A stretch of 64,000 nt of DNA from Pedobacter faecalis (GCF_030182585.1 NZ_JARXOW010000001.1:1302001-1366000), one strand, 5' to 3'; positions 35,363 to 44,660 are shown, counted from the first letter of the stretch. Numbers and translations are program-made. The notes: generated by a model not told the origin, from the letters alone.

Positions 35363-36766
35363 ATGTTTCGTATGACCAAGGTGTTCGTCCAAACCTCGCT
35401 TCTTCTTCTTTTATCCTGCTCTTTGCGCGCGCAGCAATATGGTCTGTTTGGCACCGGAACATTATTCGACGGCTTCGAGAACCCTGCACAAAAGACCTTT
35501 AAGCTTGATTCTTCCCGCAAGTTTGCATCCAATTTTTTCCTGCCTTATTTCGGTTTAAAGTTTCAGAACCGTGGTAACGAAACCTTCTTCAGGGAGCTGA
35601 TCAACACCGGTCTGTATGACACCTCTAATATACCTCTTGGTACCGGAGAGATGAACACCGGCGTCCAGAGCAGCAATATCTATCTGGCCACCCTAAAAAT
35701 ATTTCATTCCTATAAATACCACAAAGAAATCGGCTTGTCCTGGCAAGTAAAAACCGACGGGCAACTAGACTACACAAACGAAACACTTGCTGTTCTTGAA
35801 AATTACAGGCGACTAAAAAACAGCGGAATTAAAAATTTCGATGATGCCTTTAACAACAAAGGCTGGTTGCAGTCTTACCACCAGTTTAGTCTCAGCTACC
35901 GCGAAAACTACACCAAACGATTGGCCTTTGGCATTAAACTAAGTCTTTTAAGCGGCATCTCGCATAATAAGCTGAACATTCAGGAATCGGGCTTTGCAAC
36001 TTTAGGCGACAGCGATACCATTGTGGTCAGACTGCGGGGAATCTATCAGGGAAGTTTCCTGTACTGGGACGAAGTAAGCAAAAAAACACTTGTACCGACG
36101 TTTAAGAGCCCTGGCGCGTCGATTAGTCTGGGAACAACCTATACCGCCAAAAACGGCGTTTTCATCATGGGCAACATCAAAGATCTCGGCCTGATCCGAT
36201 GGTCGCGAAGCTCGGTTACCGCCAACTTCGATAAACTGCTGCTCATAGACACCGCAACGAACACTGCACGCGATATTGAAAACAAGATCACTGATGTTGT
36301 CATTGATGTGCACAAACGAAAACGACATTACACCCCTACCAACGCCCGGGCCGATTTTATGATTTCGAAGCCATTCTGGCTTGGCTATGGGCGATTTAGC
36401 TATACGCCCGGAATCATTGCATCTAAGAACCTTTTCCATAAAGGTGGTGATGCTGCCTGGGTCAACAAGTTCCAATACAACGACTTTGCCCTTTCACTGA
36501 TACCGGCATACAACTTTAATAATTTTACGTCGCTTGGTATTCAAGGCCTCTATAAAACGGCAAACTTTGAAGCCTTTGTGGGATCCGATAACCTGTTTAA
36601 AACAAGTTCTGATATCCCGGGCGCCATCAAGGCCACGCTCAACGAAAACAGGGGTCCGTTAAACGCCTCAATCTATATGGGATTGAGCATCAAGTTCGGT
36701 CGCACGGTAGAACACCCGCAAAACAGCAGCACCATGCCCGGTATAGAAAACATCAGAAGACGTTAG
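35363..36766 (+). CDS. predicted outer-membrane beta-barrel protein (DUF5723-like)
   Basis: 467 residues with a signal peptide ending near residue 23 (LRAQ). The mature part is rich in alternating aromatic and polar strands typical of a beta-barrel (YKYHKEIGLSWQVK, FSLSYRENYTKRLAFGIKLSLL), and ends with YMGLSIKFG, the aromatic C-terminal strand, before a short tail. It resembles DUF5723 proteins of Bacteroidetes, whose function is unknown. Coupled to the preceding membrane-anchored gene; the two stops of this gene and tsaB are one base apart. Confidence 0.65.
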   Translation: MFRMTKVFVQTSLLLLLSCSLRAQQYGLFGTGTLFDGFENPAQKTFKLDSSRKFASNFFLPYFGLKFQNRGNETFFRELINTGLYDTSNIPLGTGEMNTGVQSSNIYLATLKIFHSYKYHKEIGLSWQVKTDGQLDYTNETLAVLENYRRLKNSGIKNFDDAFNNKGWLQSYHQFSLSYRENYTKRLAFGIKLSLLSGISHNKLNIQESGFATLGDSDTIVVRLRGIYQGSFLYWDEVSKKTLVPTFKSPGASISLGTTYTAKNGVFIMGNIKDLGLIRWSRSSVTANFDKLLLIDTATNTARDIENKITDVVIDVHKRKRHYTPTNARADFMISKPFWLGYGRFSYTPGIIASKNLFHKGGDAAWVNKFQYNDFALSLIPAYNFNNFTSLGIQGLYKTANFEAFVGSDNLFKTSSDIPGAIKATLNENRGPLNASIYMGLSIKFGRTVEHPQNSSTMPGIENIRRR

Positions 36767-36767
36767 T

Positions 36768-37451
36768 CTATCTCTTTTTCGGCGCGGTTACCACGAAGTC
36801 TTTCAGATAGAAGGGTTCAAAATAAGCTACATCTTCAAATGCTCCAGCTAAAAAAGCCTCATTAGCTAATCCGCTCATTCCAGCGGCCGAATTATAGTTA
36901 CGCAAATGAAAGTCAGCGTTCTGATGCTGGATGACGTCTGCACACTTGGCGGCACCATCGCCTATAAAAGCAATGTTTTGTGTCTCCAACAGCACCCGGT
37001 AACTCTCCTCATCTATAATCCGCGCAAGTACCGGCTCTGCCTCCTGCAGGGAAGAATCAAACAAGGCCGTAAAAACCTCCATCCTGCGTGCGTCGATCAT
37101 CGGGCAGATCAGTCCCTGGTAGTCTGGTTGTTCTGCCAAAAAACCAGCCGCCATCATTTTTAGGGTATCTATGCCAATAAGCGGCTTATCCAGCGCAAAG
37201 CACAGACCTTTGGCGGTAGACACGCCAATGCGTAAACCAGTGTAAGAACCTGGGCCCTTGCTCACTGCCACTGCATCAAGATCGGCGAATGCCAGGCCTG
37301 CTGCGTCCATCGCTTCCTGTATGAATATTGTTAGACTGGAGGCGTGGATGTTATTTGCGGCCAGTTCCTTCAAAGCAACTGCTTGTCCGTTTACGGATAC
37401 CGCCGCCGAGCAAACCTGAGTAGCTGTTTCAATTTGTAGTATAGTAGGCAT
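36768..37451 (-). CDS. tsaB: tRNA threonylcarbamoyladenosine biosynthesis protein TsaB
   Basis: A 227-residue member of the ASKHA fold that partners TsaD in forming t6A37 on ANN-decoding tRNAs. The start LQIETATQVCSAAVSVNGQ and the signature SKGPGSYTGLRIGVSTAKGLCFAL near residues 64-87 are diagnostic. Length is typical. It is separated from yidD by 31 bases on the same strand. Confidence 0.93.
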   Translation of the reverse strand: MPTILQIETATQVCSAAVSVNGQAVALKELAANNIHASSLTIFIQEAMDAAGLAFADLDAVAVSKGPGSYTGLRIGVSTAKGLCFALDKPLIGIDTLKMMAAGFLAEQPDYQGLICPMIDARRMEVFTALFDSSLQEAEPVLARIIDEESYRVLLETQNIAFIGDGAAKCADVIQHQNADFHLRNYNSAAGMSGLANEAFLAGAFEDVAYFEPFYLKDFVVTAPKKR

Positions 37452-37482
37452 CAGATCGAAATTATAGTATAAAGTTTACCAC

Positions 37483-37716
37483 TCATGGAACGGGATCGTG
37501 CCCGTGCTTTCCCCAGGGGTGACATCTGCCAATGCGTTTCAAAGTTAACCATCCGCCCTTAAAAGGCCCGTATTTTTTAATTGCCTCTATGCCATATTGT
37601 GAGCAGGTAGGTGTGAAGCGGCAGCTTGCACCTAAAAGTGGCGATAACAGCCATTGATAAAGCTTTATCAGCATCAGAAACAGCCAGCCTACAACGCTAT
37701 TGATCAACTTTATCAT
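37483..37716 (-). CDS. yidD: membrane protein insertion efficiency factor YidD
   Basis: A 77-residue protein with an amphipathic membrane-associated helix (residues 8-24) and the YidD block [37 protein letters not shown] containing three conserved cysteines. It assists YidC-dependent insertion. It overlaps rnpA by 20 bases, the classic rpmH-rnpA-yidD order. Confidence 0.95.
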   Translation of the reverse strand: MIKLINSVVGWLFLMLIKLYQWLLSPLLGASCRFTPTCSQYGIEAIKKYGPFKGGWLTLKRIGRCHPWGKHGHDPVP

Positions 37717-38080
37717 GTAAACGTTTAAAAACCCCGATCATCTTTTTCTCGAATACTTCAAAGTCGTATATGGTTTTTCCGATGTATTGAACCGATATTA
37801 ATAATAATTTAGGCTGATCCTGAAGCTGCGGATAGAGCAGTTCAGCTTTATTGAGGCGATAGGCCTCGCGGCTTCGCCTTTTGATCAGGTTGCGGTCGAC
37901 AGCCCGCTTATATCTTTTCTTGGAGACATTAATTAGAACCTGGCAGGGATATTTGCTTTCCTGATCTGCCAGCAGGTAAGAAACCCGAAAGGGATATAAC
38001 AAAAAAGAAGAACCGTTTTTAAACAGTAAGTCAATTAACTTCTTACTGCACAACCGTTCTTCTTTTCTAAATGTGTTCAT
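37697..38080 (-). CDS. rnpA: ribonuclease P protein component
   Basis: A 127-residue basic protein that helps the RNase P RNA remove tRNA 5' leaders. It has the RNR-type motif [19 protein letters not shown] (about residues 53-71) and the N-terminal start [17 protein letters not shown]. It lies 67 bases downstream of rpmH and overlaps yidD by 20 bases. Confidence 0.94.
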   Translation of the reverse strand: MNTFRKEERLCSKKLIDLLFKNGSSFLLYPFRVSYLLADQESKYPCQVLINVSKKRYKRAVDRNLIKRRSREAYRLNKAELLYPQLQDQPKLLLISVQYIGKTIYDFEVFEKKMIGVFKRLHDKVDQ

Positions 38081-38147
38081 TTTGATCGCTTATTTGCAGA
38101 CTATCCTGATCTGCTTACATCCTTTAAAGGATTGCCGCAATCAAAAA

Positions 38148-38306
38148 TTATGCTTTGTGACGACGCTCGTCGGAAACTGTCAATCTTTTTCTTCCTTTTG
38201 CACGACGAGAAGCCAATACCCTTCTGCCGTTTGCAGTAGCCATTCTTTCGCGGAAGCCATGTTTGTTTCTTCTCTTTCTTTGCGAAGGTTGGAATGTTCT
38301 TTTCAT
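38148..38306 (-). CDS. rpmH: 50S ribosomal protein L34
   Basis: A 52-residue highly basic protein, too short for a standard ORF length cut-off. It begins Met-Lys-Arg-Thr-Phe-Gln-Pro-Ser, the universal L34 start, continues [20 protein letters not shown], and ends in Lys-Ala after [13 protein letters not shown] is at 38306-38304 and TAA at 38150-38148. The order rpmH-rnpA-yidD is conserved in bacteria. Confidence 0.97.
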   Translation of the reverse strand: MKRTFQPSQRKRRNKHGFRERMATANGRRVLASRRAKGRKRLTVSDERRHKA

Positions 38307-38346
38307 AACTGTATTATATGTTAGACTATTTTTTAAATAAGAGGTG

Positions 38347-38371
38347 CAAATATAGTTTGATTATTTTCCAA
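38347..38371 (-). promoter_or_regulatory. putative promoter of rpmH-rnpA-yidD
   Basis: On the minus strand TTG (38371-38369), 14 bases, then TATATTTG (38354-38347), a full TAnnTTTG match, 40 bases before the rpmH ATG. Confidence 0.6.
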
Positions 38372-38393
38372 TTGCAAATGGAATTGGATTTTT

Positions 38394-39134
38394 CTACATA
38401 CCCAATGCAGCCTTAAGCTTCACATAGCCCGTTTTACTCACAGGCAGCCAAATATCCGACTTTAACAGGACAATATAGCTATCTTTTTCCTTGAGCTCAA
38501 TGCGGGTTACCTGACTCAGATTGATTATATACGAACGGTGGATCCGGATAAACTGGCATGGATCTAATGTGCGCTCAAAAAAACTCATGGTTTTATTCTT
38601 GTGAAACACGCCCTCCACTGTGCTTAACTTCACGTAATCATCGTCGGCCTCCAGATAATGTATATCCGACACCGCAATGATCTTGATAACGCCATTATTC
38701 TTCACCACCACCCGGTTTTGCTGGGCGGGACTAAGCGCCGCAGCGTCCAGAAGCTGTTGAGCGGAGAGCGGATCCATACCTCCTAGTCGGCCCGGTATTT
38801 TCTGCATGGCCTGATCAAACCGCGCCTTCTCGATGGGCTTCAGCAAATAATCTACGGCATTCACCTCAAACGCTTTGATGGCATACTCATCAAAAGCCGT
38901 CGTAAAGATCACCGCCGGCGGCTGCTCTACCAGTTCCAGCATTTCAAAACCATTTATTTTAGGCATCTGGATGTCCAGAAAGATAAAATCAGGTTTGTGT
39001 TGCGCAATCGCCTTGATCCCTTCAAAGCCGTCCTTGCATTCGGCCACTACCTCTATATCCGGGAAATCATTAAGATAATGTTTAACAATATCCCTGGCCA
39101 GCGACTCGTCGTCAATTAATAATGTCCTGAACAT
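38394..39134 (-). CDS. LytTR-family response regulator of the LiaF-like operon
   Basis: 246 residues. The receiver domain has Asp8-Asp9 and phospho-acceptor Asp54 (FLDIQMP). The LytTR DNA-binding domain covers about residues 150-245 (IHYLEADDDYVKLSTVEG, FIRIHRSYIINLSQV). An upstream frame extends to 39263 but overlaps the kinase gene; ATG 39134 gives the normal MFRTLLIDDES start and a 23-base overlap. It is the last gene of a four-gene unit with the LytS-type kinase, DUF4288 and LiaF-like genes. Confidence 0.9.
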   Translation of the reverse strand: MFRTLLIDDESLARDIVKHYLNDFPDIEVVAECKDGFEGIKAIAQHKPDFIFLDIQMPKINGFEMLELVEQPPAVIFTTAFDEYAIKAFEVNAVDYLLKPIEKARFDQAMQKIPGRLGGMDPLSAQQLLDAAALSPAQQNRVVVKNNGVIKIIAVSDIHYLEADDDYVKLSTVEGVFHKNKTMSFFERTLDPCQFIRIHRSYIINLSQVTRIELKEKDSYIVLLKSDIWLPVSKTGYVKLKAALGM

Positions 39135-40173
39135 GTCTTTGAGGTATTTTAAGCGTTGTAATAAAAAGGTTGTCGGCCGTAGCCCGTGTACCAAGCAGAT
39201 TCTCGTCGGCAAACAGCAAGTATAGCCTCCTCTTGATAGCTGAGAGGCCAAAGCCGGTTCCACCGGTGGCTTTCATTTCCGGGTCGAACGGATTACTGGT
39301 CTCAATAACAAGCACATCATTTTCCATGTACACCCGCATGGTTATGGTAATGGCCGCTGAGGTATTATATAGTCCGAACTTGATCGCATTCTCTACAATG
39401 GGCTGCAACAAGGTGCCGGGCAACTTAAAGTCAAGCGTCTCTTCCGCCACAGAAATATCGAGGTTGAGACGGTGACTGAACCTGACCTTCTCAATATCCA
39501 GATACAACTGTATATATTCCATCTCCTCCCGCACGGCGACCCAGACCTCGTCGTCGCGTTTCAGCGTGCCGCGCAAAAACGCTGCCAGCCGCGTAATCAT
39601 CGAACCCGCCTCGACAGGGTTAACGATTGTAAGCGCATAAACCGAATTTAGACTATTGAACAGGAAATGCGGCTGCAACTGGTGACGCAGTTTGTTTAGT
39701 TCCGCCTCGCGATACAGGTTTTGCGCAGCAAGCAGGCGCTCCTGGGTGGCCGACTGATCCTCGAGCCTGTACCACAATATGCTGGCCAGCGAACACCAGG
39801 CCAAAAACACAAATATGACGATAAACCTGGCGGTAAGCGATAAGTTCAGAAAGTTAGCATAGGTTAAATTGGTCCCGAATAAGGCATGCAGTGCAACTTT
39901 ACTGATCACAGTGATAATCAGTGCCAGCACAACGGTAAGCCCCAGCACAAAAAGAATGGTCTCATCTTTAGGCTGATAGTAACCGAGCAGATTACTTAAA
40001 CAAATACATGCGGCAGCAAGCAAACCGCTGGTAATCATACTGTCGCACGCCGATATAGCGATACTGAAATTCAGGGAATAGTAAAAGAGCAGCGTAAACA
40101 CGGCCACCCATGCCAGCAATATGGTTGTGGCCACCTTCTGTATTCCCCTGACCGATAGCGGACGCCTCGTCAT
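39112..40173 (-). CDS. LytS-type sensor histidine kinase
   Basis: 353 residues. Four membrane segments (about 15-37, 45-64, 72-97 and 112-134) lead to a short coiled coil and a His_kinase (LytS/YehU) core with phospho-acceptor His169 in QLQPHFLFNSLNSVYAL. The C-terminal HATPase lobe has LQPIVENAIKFG and GFGLSAI. There is no large extracytoplasmic domain, so the signal is probably received in the membrane or from a partner, plausibly the LiaF-like protein encoded upstream. It overlaps DUF4288 by 4 bases and the regulator by 23. Confidence 0.88.
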   Translation of the reverse strand: MTRRPLSVRGIQKVATTILLAWVAVFTLLFYYSLNFSIAISACDSMITSGLLAAACICLSNLLGYYQPKDETILFVLGLTVVLALIITVISKVALHALFGTNLTYANFLNLSLTARFIVIFVFLAWCSLASILWYRLEDQSATQERLLAAQNLYREAELNKLRHQLQPHFLFNSLNSVYALTIVNPVEAGSMITRLAAFLRGTLKRDDEVWVAVREEMEYIQLYLDIEKVRFSHRLNLDISVAEETLDFKLPGTLLQPIVENAIKFGLYNTSAAITITMRVYMENDVLVIETSNPFDPEMKATGGTGFGLSAIKRRLYLLFADENLLGTRATADNLFITTLKIPQRHVQDIIN

Positions 40174-40499
40174 TGTAAAAGAAAAGCCTTCCGCTGATCC
40201 ATTTCGTTCAGAAATAACTCCACATCAGCGGGTTCATGTACTACGGAAGCGACCTCAGCCCCATCAGCCGGCTCGTCTATTTCATGTATACCGGCTACGC
40301 CGATAAATTTCCATTCCATCAACTGGCCCTGACAGTTCAGAAATGGCTTATGAAAACTGTTGCCCTGTACAGAAGCCTTATTGAATGCCTCTGCCACACT
40401 TTCCGCAACCATCAGCCTCAGCTGTTCGTCAAACTGCGTTTTATACTTGCCCTCCGAGCAGACAATTTCGTAGACGTACTTAACTAAAAACCATTTCAT
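40170..40499 (-). CDS. DUF4288-like protein
   Basis: 109 residues, cytosolic. The start Lys-Trp-Phe-Leu-Val-Lys-Tyr-Val-Tyr-Glu-Ile-Val-Cys and the QFDEQLRLM block fit DUF4288, a family of unknown function found in Bacteroidetes. The frame extends upstream to 40550 into the LiaF-like gene, but ATG 40499 is the family start. Its 4-base overlap with the kinase gene and 10-base gap after the LiaF-like gene place it firmly in this signalling operon, perhaps as an adaptor (inference). Confidence 0.6.
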   Translation of the reverse strand: MKWFLVKYVYEIVCSEGKYKTQFDEQLRLMVAESVAEAFNKASVQGNSFHKPFLNCQGQLMEWKFIGVAGIHEIDEPADGAEVASVVHEPADVELFLNEMDQRKAFLLQ

Positions 40500-40509
40500 C
40501 GATTCCAAA

Positions 40510-41253
40510 TTAAAAGTTTCTGATATCAATCCCGCCAAATAGCGCCACACCTTTCAGCACCAGTGTTTTACGAGGTTCGGTGACAATCACGCTCGCGCCC
40601 CGCTTGTCATCTATTCCCCCGAAAATGGTGGTCACCTCCGACTTGATCTCCCATCCCGCCGGTACAATAAGCTTCATGCCACCAAAAATAGCAACCACGT
40701 CGAGCTCAACAGTGCCCATAAAATCTGCCTGTGTCAGGTTTACATCTGCTCCGCCGAAAACTGCCGTAACATCTCCGCCTTTGAAGTTCTTGGAGTACAC
40801 ATTCTGGTGACTGCTTCCAAACACGCTGACTGAATCGAGCACGTCCGGGTCGCCTTTATCGGTCTGCACCACCGGCTCCCCTACAGTACTCGGGCGACCC
40901 CACTTTCTTCCCCATCTGGGGTGATGCTGGCCTCTGGGCTTAACGATCAAAAACACACCCAGACTGATAAAAATAGCAGGTATATAATATTTAGACAAGT
41001 CGTATTCCGTAACCTCTTTTATGGTAAAAGCAGCGCCTATGAGCACCAGTATAAACCAGGCAAAACCGTGGAATCTGCGCTTATAGCCCACAAGCAACCC
41101 AATAAGTATAAGCAGGGTATGCCAGCTCACTACCCAGTCGGGAATATCGAGGCCCAGGTTCCTCAGCAGGAACACCAGTCCGATTCCCAGTATAATCAAG
41201 CCCGTCCATATGCGGCTGGTGCTGCTGTTTAAACTTTTATGACATCTTTCCAT
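40510..41253 (-). CDS. LiaF-like membrane protein
   Basis: 247 residues. About four short hydrophobic segments lie in the N-terminal 110 residues (LiaI/LiaF-type transmembrane region). The soluble C-terminal half is built from repeated Phe-Gly-Gly strands (VFGS, VFGG, IFGG, IFGG, LFGG) typical of the LiaF/DUF2154 beta-helix. In Firmicutes LiaF restrains a cell-envelope-stress kinase. Its position before a LytS-type kinase and LytTR regulator suggests a similar sensing role (inference). First gene of the four-gene unit. Confidence 0.68.
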   Translation of the reverse strand: MERCHKSLNSSTSRIWTGLIILGIGLVFLLRNLGLDIPDWVVSWHTLLILIGLLVGYKRRFHGFAWFILVLIGAAFTIKEVTEYDLSKYYIPAIFISLGVFLIVKPRGQHHPRWGRKWGRPSTVGEPVVQTDKGDPDVLDSVSVFGSSHQNVYSKNFKGGDVTAVFGGADVNLTQADFMGTVELDVVAIFGGMKLIVPAGWEIKSEVTTIFGGIDDKRGASVIVTEPRKTLVLKGVALFGGIDIRNF

Positions 41254-41384
41254 TTCTTCGTATTTAATGCCTCAAAAGTAGGCAAGCGCCCCGCAACTGG
41301 AAACAACATGTCACCGCAGCACATATAAACATCGGTAAACAGTCGCATATGTCCGGTAAAACATTCCGGCACGACTGGAACAAT

Positions 41385-41822
41385 TTATTGTCTTGCTTTG
41401 AGCAGATCGCGGATCTCTGCCAGAAGTACTTCTTCTTTAGAAGGCGCAGGAGGAGCTACCGTTGGAGCTACCTGTTCCTTGCGTTTCAGAGCGTTGATGC
41501 CTTTGATCATTAAAAATACCGCCAGGGCAAGTAACAGGAAGTTGATACCCACCGTAATAAAATTACCATAAGCGAAGACCACCACGTCCTGAACATTCCG
41601 AGCATCGGCCAGCGGCATTCCATCAACCACATCGCCCTTCAGGACTACATACATATTACTAAAGTCAACCGAGCCGATCAACAGCGAAATAACCGGCATA
41701 ATGACATCCTTAACCAAACTGTCGATGATCTTACCAAAAGCACCACCGATAATAACCCCGACAGCCAGGTCCATGACGTTCCCTTTTATCGCAAATTCTT
41801 TAAATTCCTTAACAAAGCCCAT
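41385..41822 (-). CDS. mscL: large-conductance mechanosensitive channel MscL
   Basis: 145 residues. The N-terminal amphipathic [43 protein letters not shown] contains TM1 and the pore-lining Gly-Ala pattern. TM2 is [21 protein letters not shown], and a charged C-terminal helix ends [10 protein letters not shown]. It releases solutes under hypo-osmotic shock. An apparent upstream start at 41879 adds 19 residues; the family start is ATG 41822. Confidence 0.95.
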   Translation of the reverse strand: MGFVKEFKEFAIKGNVMDLAVGVIIGGAFGKIIDSLVKDVIMPVISLLIGSVDFSNMYVVLKGDVVDGMPLADARNVQDVVVFAYGNFITVGINFLLLALAVFLMIKGINALKRKEQVAPTVAPPAPSKEEVLLAEIRDLLKARQ

Positions 41823-42132
41823 AATGATATAAATTGTTATCTTCGAAATTAAGAATTCCCGTGAACTAATAATAATCATTAATCAATATTTGCGTCGCGA
41901 TAAGACCCCGGTAACAGACACAAAAAATACCCCATACCGTCGTAATAAAGTTATCGTTAGGCAATCGCTCCAAAAGATATTCCAATATCTTTAGCATTAC
42001 GCCTTCTTCCCGTAGTTATCCCAACCTTATGCCGAACCGTACGGAAGCCATTCTGTATTATTATTAAAATGGTGTTTGTACTGATAAAATATGTATTTTT
42101 GAGCGGGTATACAAGACCGTTTATTCGATTCT
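41823..42132. promoter_or_regulatory. 310-base mscL-rpoN intergenic region with inverted repeat and rpoN promoter
   Basis: No ORF. A perfect 9-bp inverted repeat AAAGATATT-CC-AATATCTTT is at 41973-41992, possibly an operator for either divergent gene. A promoter for rpoN is suggested by TTTG (42075-42078), 15 bases, then TATTTTTG (42094-42101), 31 bases before the rpoN ATG. Nothing else is recognised. Confidence 0.5.
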
Positions 42133-43599
42133 ATGTTAAAACAACACTTACAACAAAAGTTACTTCAGAAGCTGTCTCCACAGCAGATACAGTTTATTAA
42201 ACTGCTTCAGGTACCTACCGTTGCATTAGATACACGTATAAAAGAGGAACTTGAAGAGAATCCGGCCCTTGAAGACCCAAGCCTGATGATCGCTGAAGAG
42301 CCGAAAGGTGAGTATGACGATCTGAACGACAGTCCTGAAGAATATGAGGGCAGTGACGACTCAGCCGATGAGTTTAACGTAGACGACTATCTGCAGGACG
42401 ATGACGTAAACGACTATAGTACTTCTTATAATAATAGTGATGATGACGAAGAGAAGAAGGAAACGCCTATCGCTATTGAAAGTACTTTTTTCGAAAGCCT
42501 GCAGGAGCAGTTGGACCTTGTGCCTCTGTCCGATCAGGACTTTATCATAGGCAAGCAGATCATCGGCAGTCTGGATGATGACGGCTACCTGCGTCGACCG
42601 GTCACTTCGATGATCGACGATCTTGCCTTTTCCCAGAATGTAATGGTGGAAGAGGAAGATGTGCTGGAAATGCTGAAAGTGATTCAAAGTTTCGATCCCC
42701 CGGGCATAGCGGCAAGGGATTTACAGGAGTGCCTCACATTGCAGCTCAAGCGTAAGGATATCAATAACCCGATCATCCAGAAAGCCATCGTGATCGTTGA
42801 AAACTATCTGGACGAATTTACCCGCAAGCACTACGATAAACTGGAGAAAGCCCTGGGCTTAAACAGTGAGGACCTGAAAGAAATTATTGCAGAGATACTG
42901 AGATTAAACCCAAAACCCGGAGATTCTAACCAGGTTACGACCAAGCAATTGCAGATCATACCTGATTTTCATATCACCAACAACGACGGTTCGCTGATCC
43001 TGACCCTTAACTCTAAGAACGCACCCGAACTGCGTGTAAGCCGTTCATATATTGACATGTTCGACCATTACGATAAGGCTGCCCAAAAGGATAAGAAGAT
43101 GAAGGAGGCCGTACAGTTTGTAAAGCAAAAACTCGACTCGGCGAAGTGGTTTATCGACGCAATTAAACAAAGGCAGCAAACCTTGCTCAAAACGATGAAT
43201 GCCATTATGCAATACCAGTATGAGTATTTGCTGACGGGAGATGAACGCAAGATGCGGCCAATGATCCTTAAGGATATCGCAGACAAGATCGACATGGATA
43301 TTTCTACGGTGTCGCGCGTGGCCAACTCTAAGTATGTGCAGACCGAGTTCGGTACTTTCTTATTGAAATCGTTCTTCTCGGAAGCTATTCAGACCGAGAG
43401 TGGCGAGGAGGTTTCAAACAAGGAGGTAAAGAAGATCCTGGAAGATTGTATCAGCAATGAGGATAAACGTAAGCCTTTGGCCGACGAAAAACTGACGGAA
43501 ATTCTCAAAGAACGCGGTTATAATATTGCGCGTAGGACCGTAGCCAAGTACCGCGAACAAATGAACATACCGGTGGCACGCCTGCGTAAGGAACTGTAG
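42133..43599 (+). CDS. rpoN: RNA polymerase sigma-54 factor
   Basis: 488 residues. Region I is Gln/Leu-rich (QHLQQKLLQKLSPQQIQFIKLLQ, residues 4-26) and is followed by a long acidic region II (about residues 55-115, many Asp and Glu). The core-binding and HTH regions end with the RpoN box ARRTVAKYRE near residue 470. It directs RNA polymerase to GG-N10-GC promoters with activator ATPases. No bEBP activator gene is nearby. Confidence 0.95.
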   Translation: MLKQHLQQKLLQKLSPQQIQFIKLLQVPTVALDTRIKEELEENPALEDPSLMIAEEPKGEYDDLNDSPEEYEGSDDSADEFNVDDYLQDDDVNDYSTSYNNSDDDEEKKETPIAIESTFFESLQEQLDLVPLSDQDFIIGKQIIGSLDDDGYLRRPVTSMIDDLAFSQNVMVEEEDVLEMLKVIQSFDPPGIAARDLQECLTLQLKRKDINNPIIQKAIVIVENYLDEFTRKHYDKLEKALGLNSEDLKEIIAEILRLNPKPGDSNQVTTKQLQIIPDFHITNNDGSLILTLNSKNAPELRVSRSYIDMFDHYDKAAQKDKKMKEAVQFVKQKLDSAKWFIDAIKQRQQTLLKTMNAIMQYQYEYLLTGDERKMRPMILKDIADKIDMDISTVSRVANSKYVQTEFGTFLLKSFFSEAIQTESGEEVSNKEVKKILEDCISNEDKRKPLADEKLTEILKERGYNIARRTVAKYREQMNIPVARLRKEL

Positions 43600-43622
43600 A
43601 TTATCCAACCTAGCACAAAGAA

Positions 43623-44660
43623 TTACCACATTCTGGTCGTACTCAATACCTCATATACATTGTTGAGTTGTAAGCCCAAGACAATTTCGTGGCTCCCGTT
43701 GCTCACCGAATTCAGGGCTGACGTTGTAAAATCGTACGAGTAAGTGAGATTGATCAGTTTATTGAAGTTGACACCCAACAGGGCGGCAAAGGCGTCGTCT
43801 TTGCGATAACTCCCTCCCAGCCAGAAACGATCCTTAAATGCCAGCTTCAGGTTCAGATCGTACGACGCTGGCGCCGGCTTTACCTTTTTTAGCATCATGG
43901 AAGGTGTAGCGGCTACATCCTCTAGTAAAAAGAACCTGTACCCTGCGGTGAAAAAATAATGGGCTACTTCTTTGCCGGACACATAACCCGGGGCGTTCTG
44001 AAGATTGGGATTGTTGGTAAAGGTCATCTCCTGAGAGAGCAGTTGCTGGACTGACGCGCCGGCGAAGAACCGGGCGCCGTAGAGCCATACGCCCAAACCG
44101 AGATCTGGTTTAATCTGGCTGATGATGGCATTACGCACGGCCGGGTCCTGTGGATTGTCTTCACCAAAGTTGAGCGCAGCAACGTCTAGTCCGATGCGGG
44201 ATATGCCCGCGGAGACGCCGACCGACAGGTTCAGCTGGCCTGCCATCTGCATATGATAAGCGTAGGTAAGCGCTGCATCTAAGCGCGACAAAGGTCCGAT
44301 ATCGTCGAGCACAGCCATAACACCCATGCCATGGTGACTCGGCGAGGCGGTATAGTTCTGCATGTAGTTCCGGCTCATCGGATCGTCGCCATGATCGGGC
44401 AGCGAGAGCGGATTACGCCAAAGATAGTCATCACCAAACTTCCAGTGGGCCGACAAGAACGAAGTCTGAGGTGCATCGTTTATACCTGTCCATTGCTTGC
44501 GATGACCGACCTTCACGTCGGTATAATTTTCTATGCCACTGAGTGCAGGGTTAAGTAAAAAATTATTGAAAATGTACTGGGTATATTGAGGTCGTTGCTG
44601 AGCTATACCGTTATAGCAAAACAAGATGACAACGAGTGACGGAAGTATGAATCGTTTCAC
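43623..44660 (-). CDS. PorP/SprF-family type IX secretion-associated outer-membrane protein
   Basis: 345 residues with a signal peptide and the PorP/SprF family N-terminus QRPQYTQYIFNNFLLNPALSGIENYTDVKVGHRKQWTGINDAPQTSFLSAHW. It is beta-barrel-like throughout and ends with a strand-like LGLQLNNVYEV. SprF partners are needed for surface anchoring of the adhesin SprB in gliding bacteria. The start is GTG, overlapping by one base the stop of the upstream secreted protein gene, so the two are a secretion/cargo pair. Confidence 0.85.
   Translation of the reverse strand: MKRFILPSLVVILFCYNGIAQQRPQYTQYIFNNFLLNPALSGIENYTDVKVGHRKQWTGINDAPQTSFLSAHWKFGDDYLWRNPLSLPDHGDDPMSRNYMQNYTASPSHHGMGVMAVLDDIGPLSRLDAALTYAYHMQMAGQLNLSVGVSAGISRIGLDVAALNFGEDNPQDPAVRNAIISQIKPDLGLGVWLYGARFFAGASVQQLLSQEMTFTNNPNLQNAPGYVSGKEVAHYFFTAGYRFFLLEDVAATPSMMLKKVKPAPASYDLNLKLAFKDRFWLGGSYRKDDAFAALLGVNFNKLINLTYSYDFTTSALNSVSNGSHEIVLGLQLNNVYEVLSTTRMW

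Noticed and set aside
39135..39263. N-terminal extension of the LytTR regulator
   Set aside because: It overlaps the kinase gene deeply and has no receiver homology. The receiver begins at ATG 39134.
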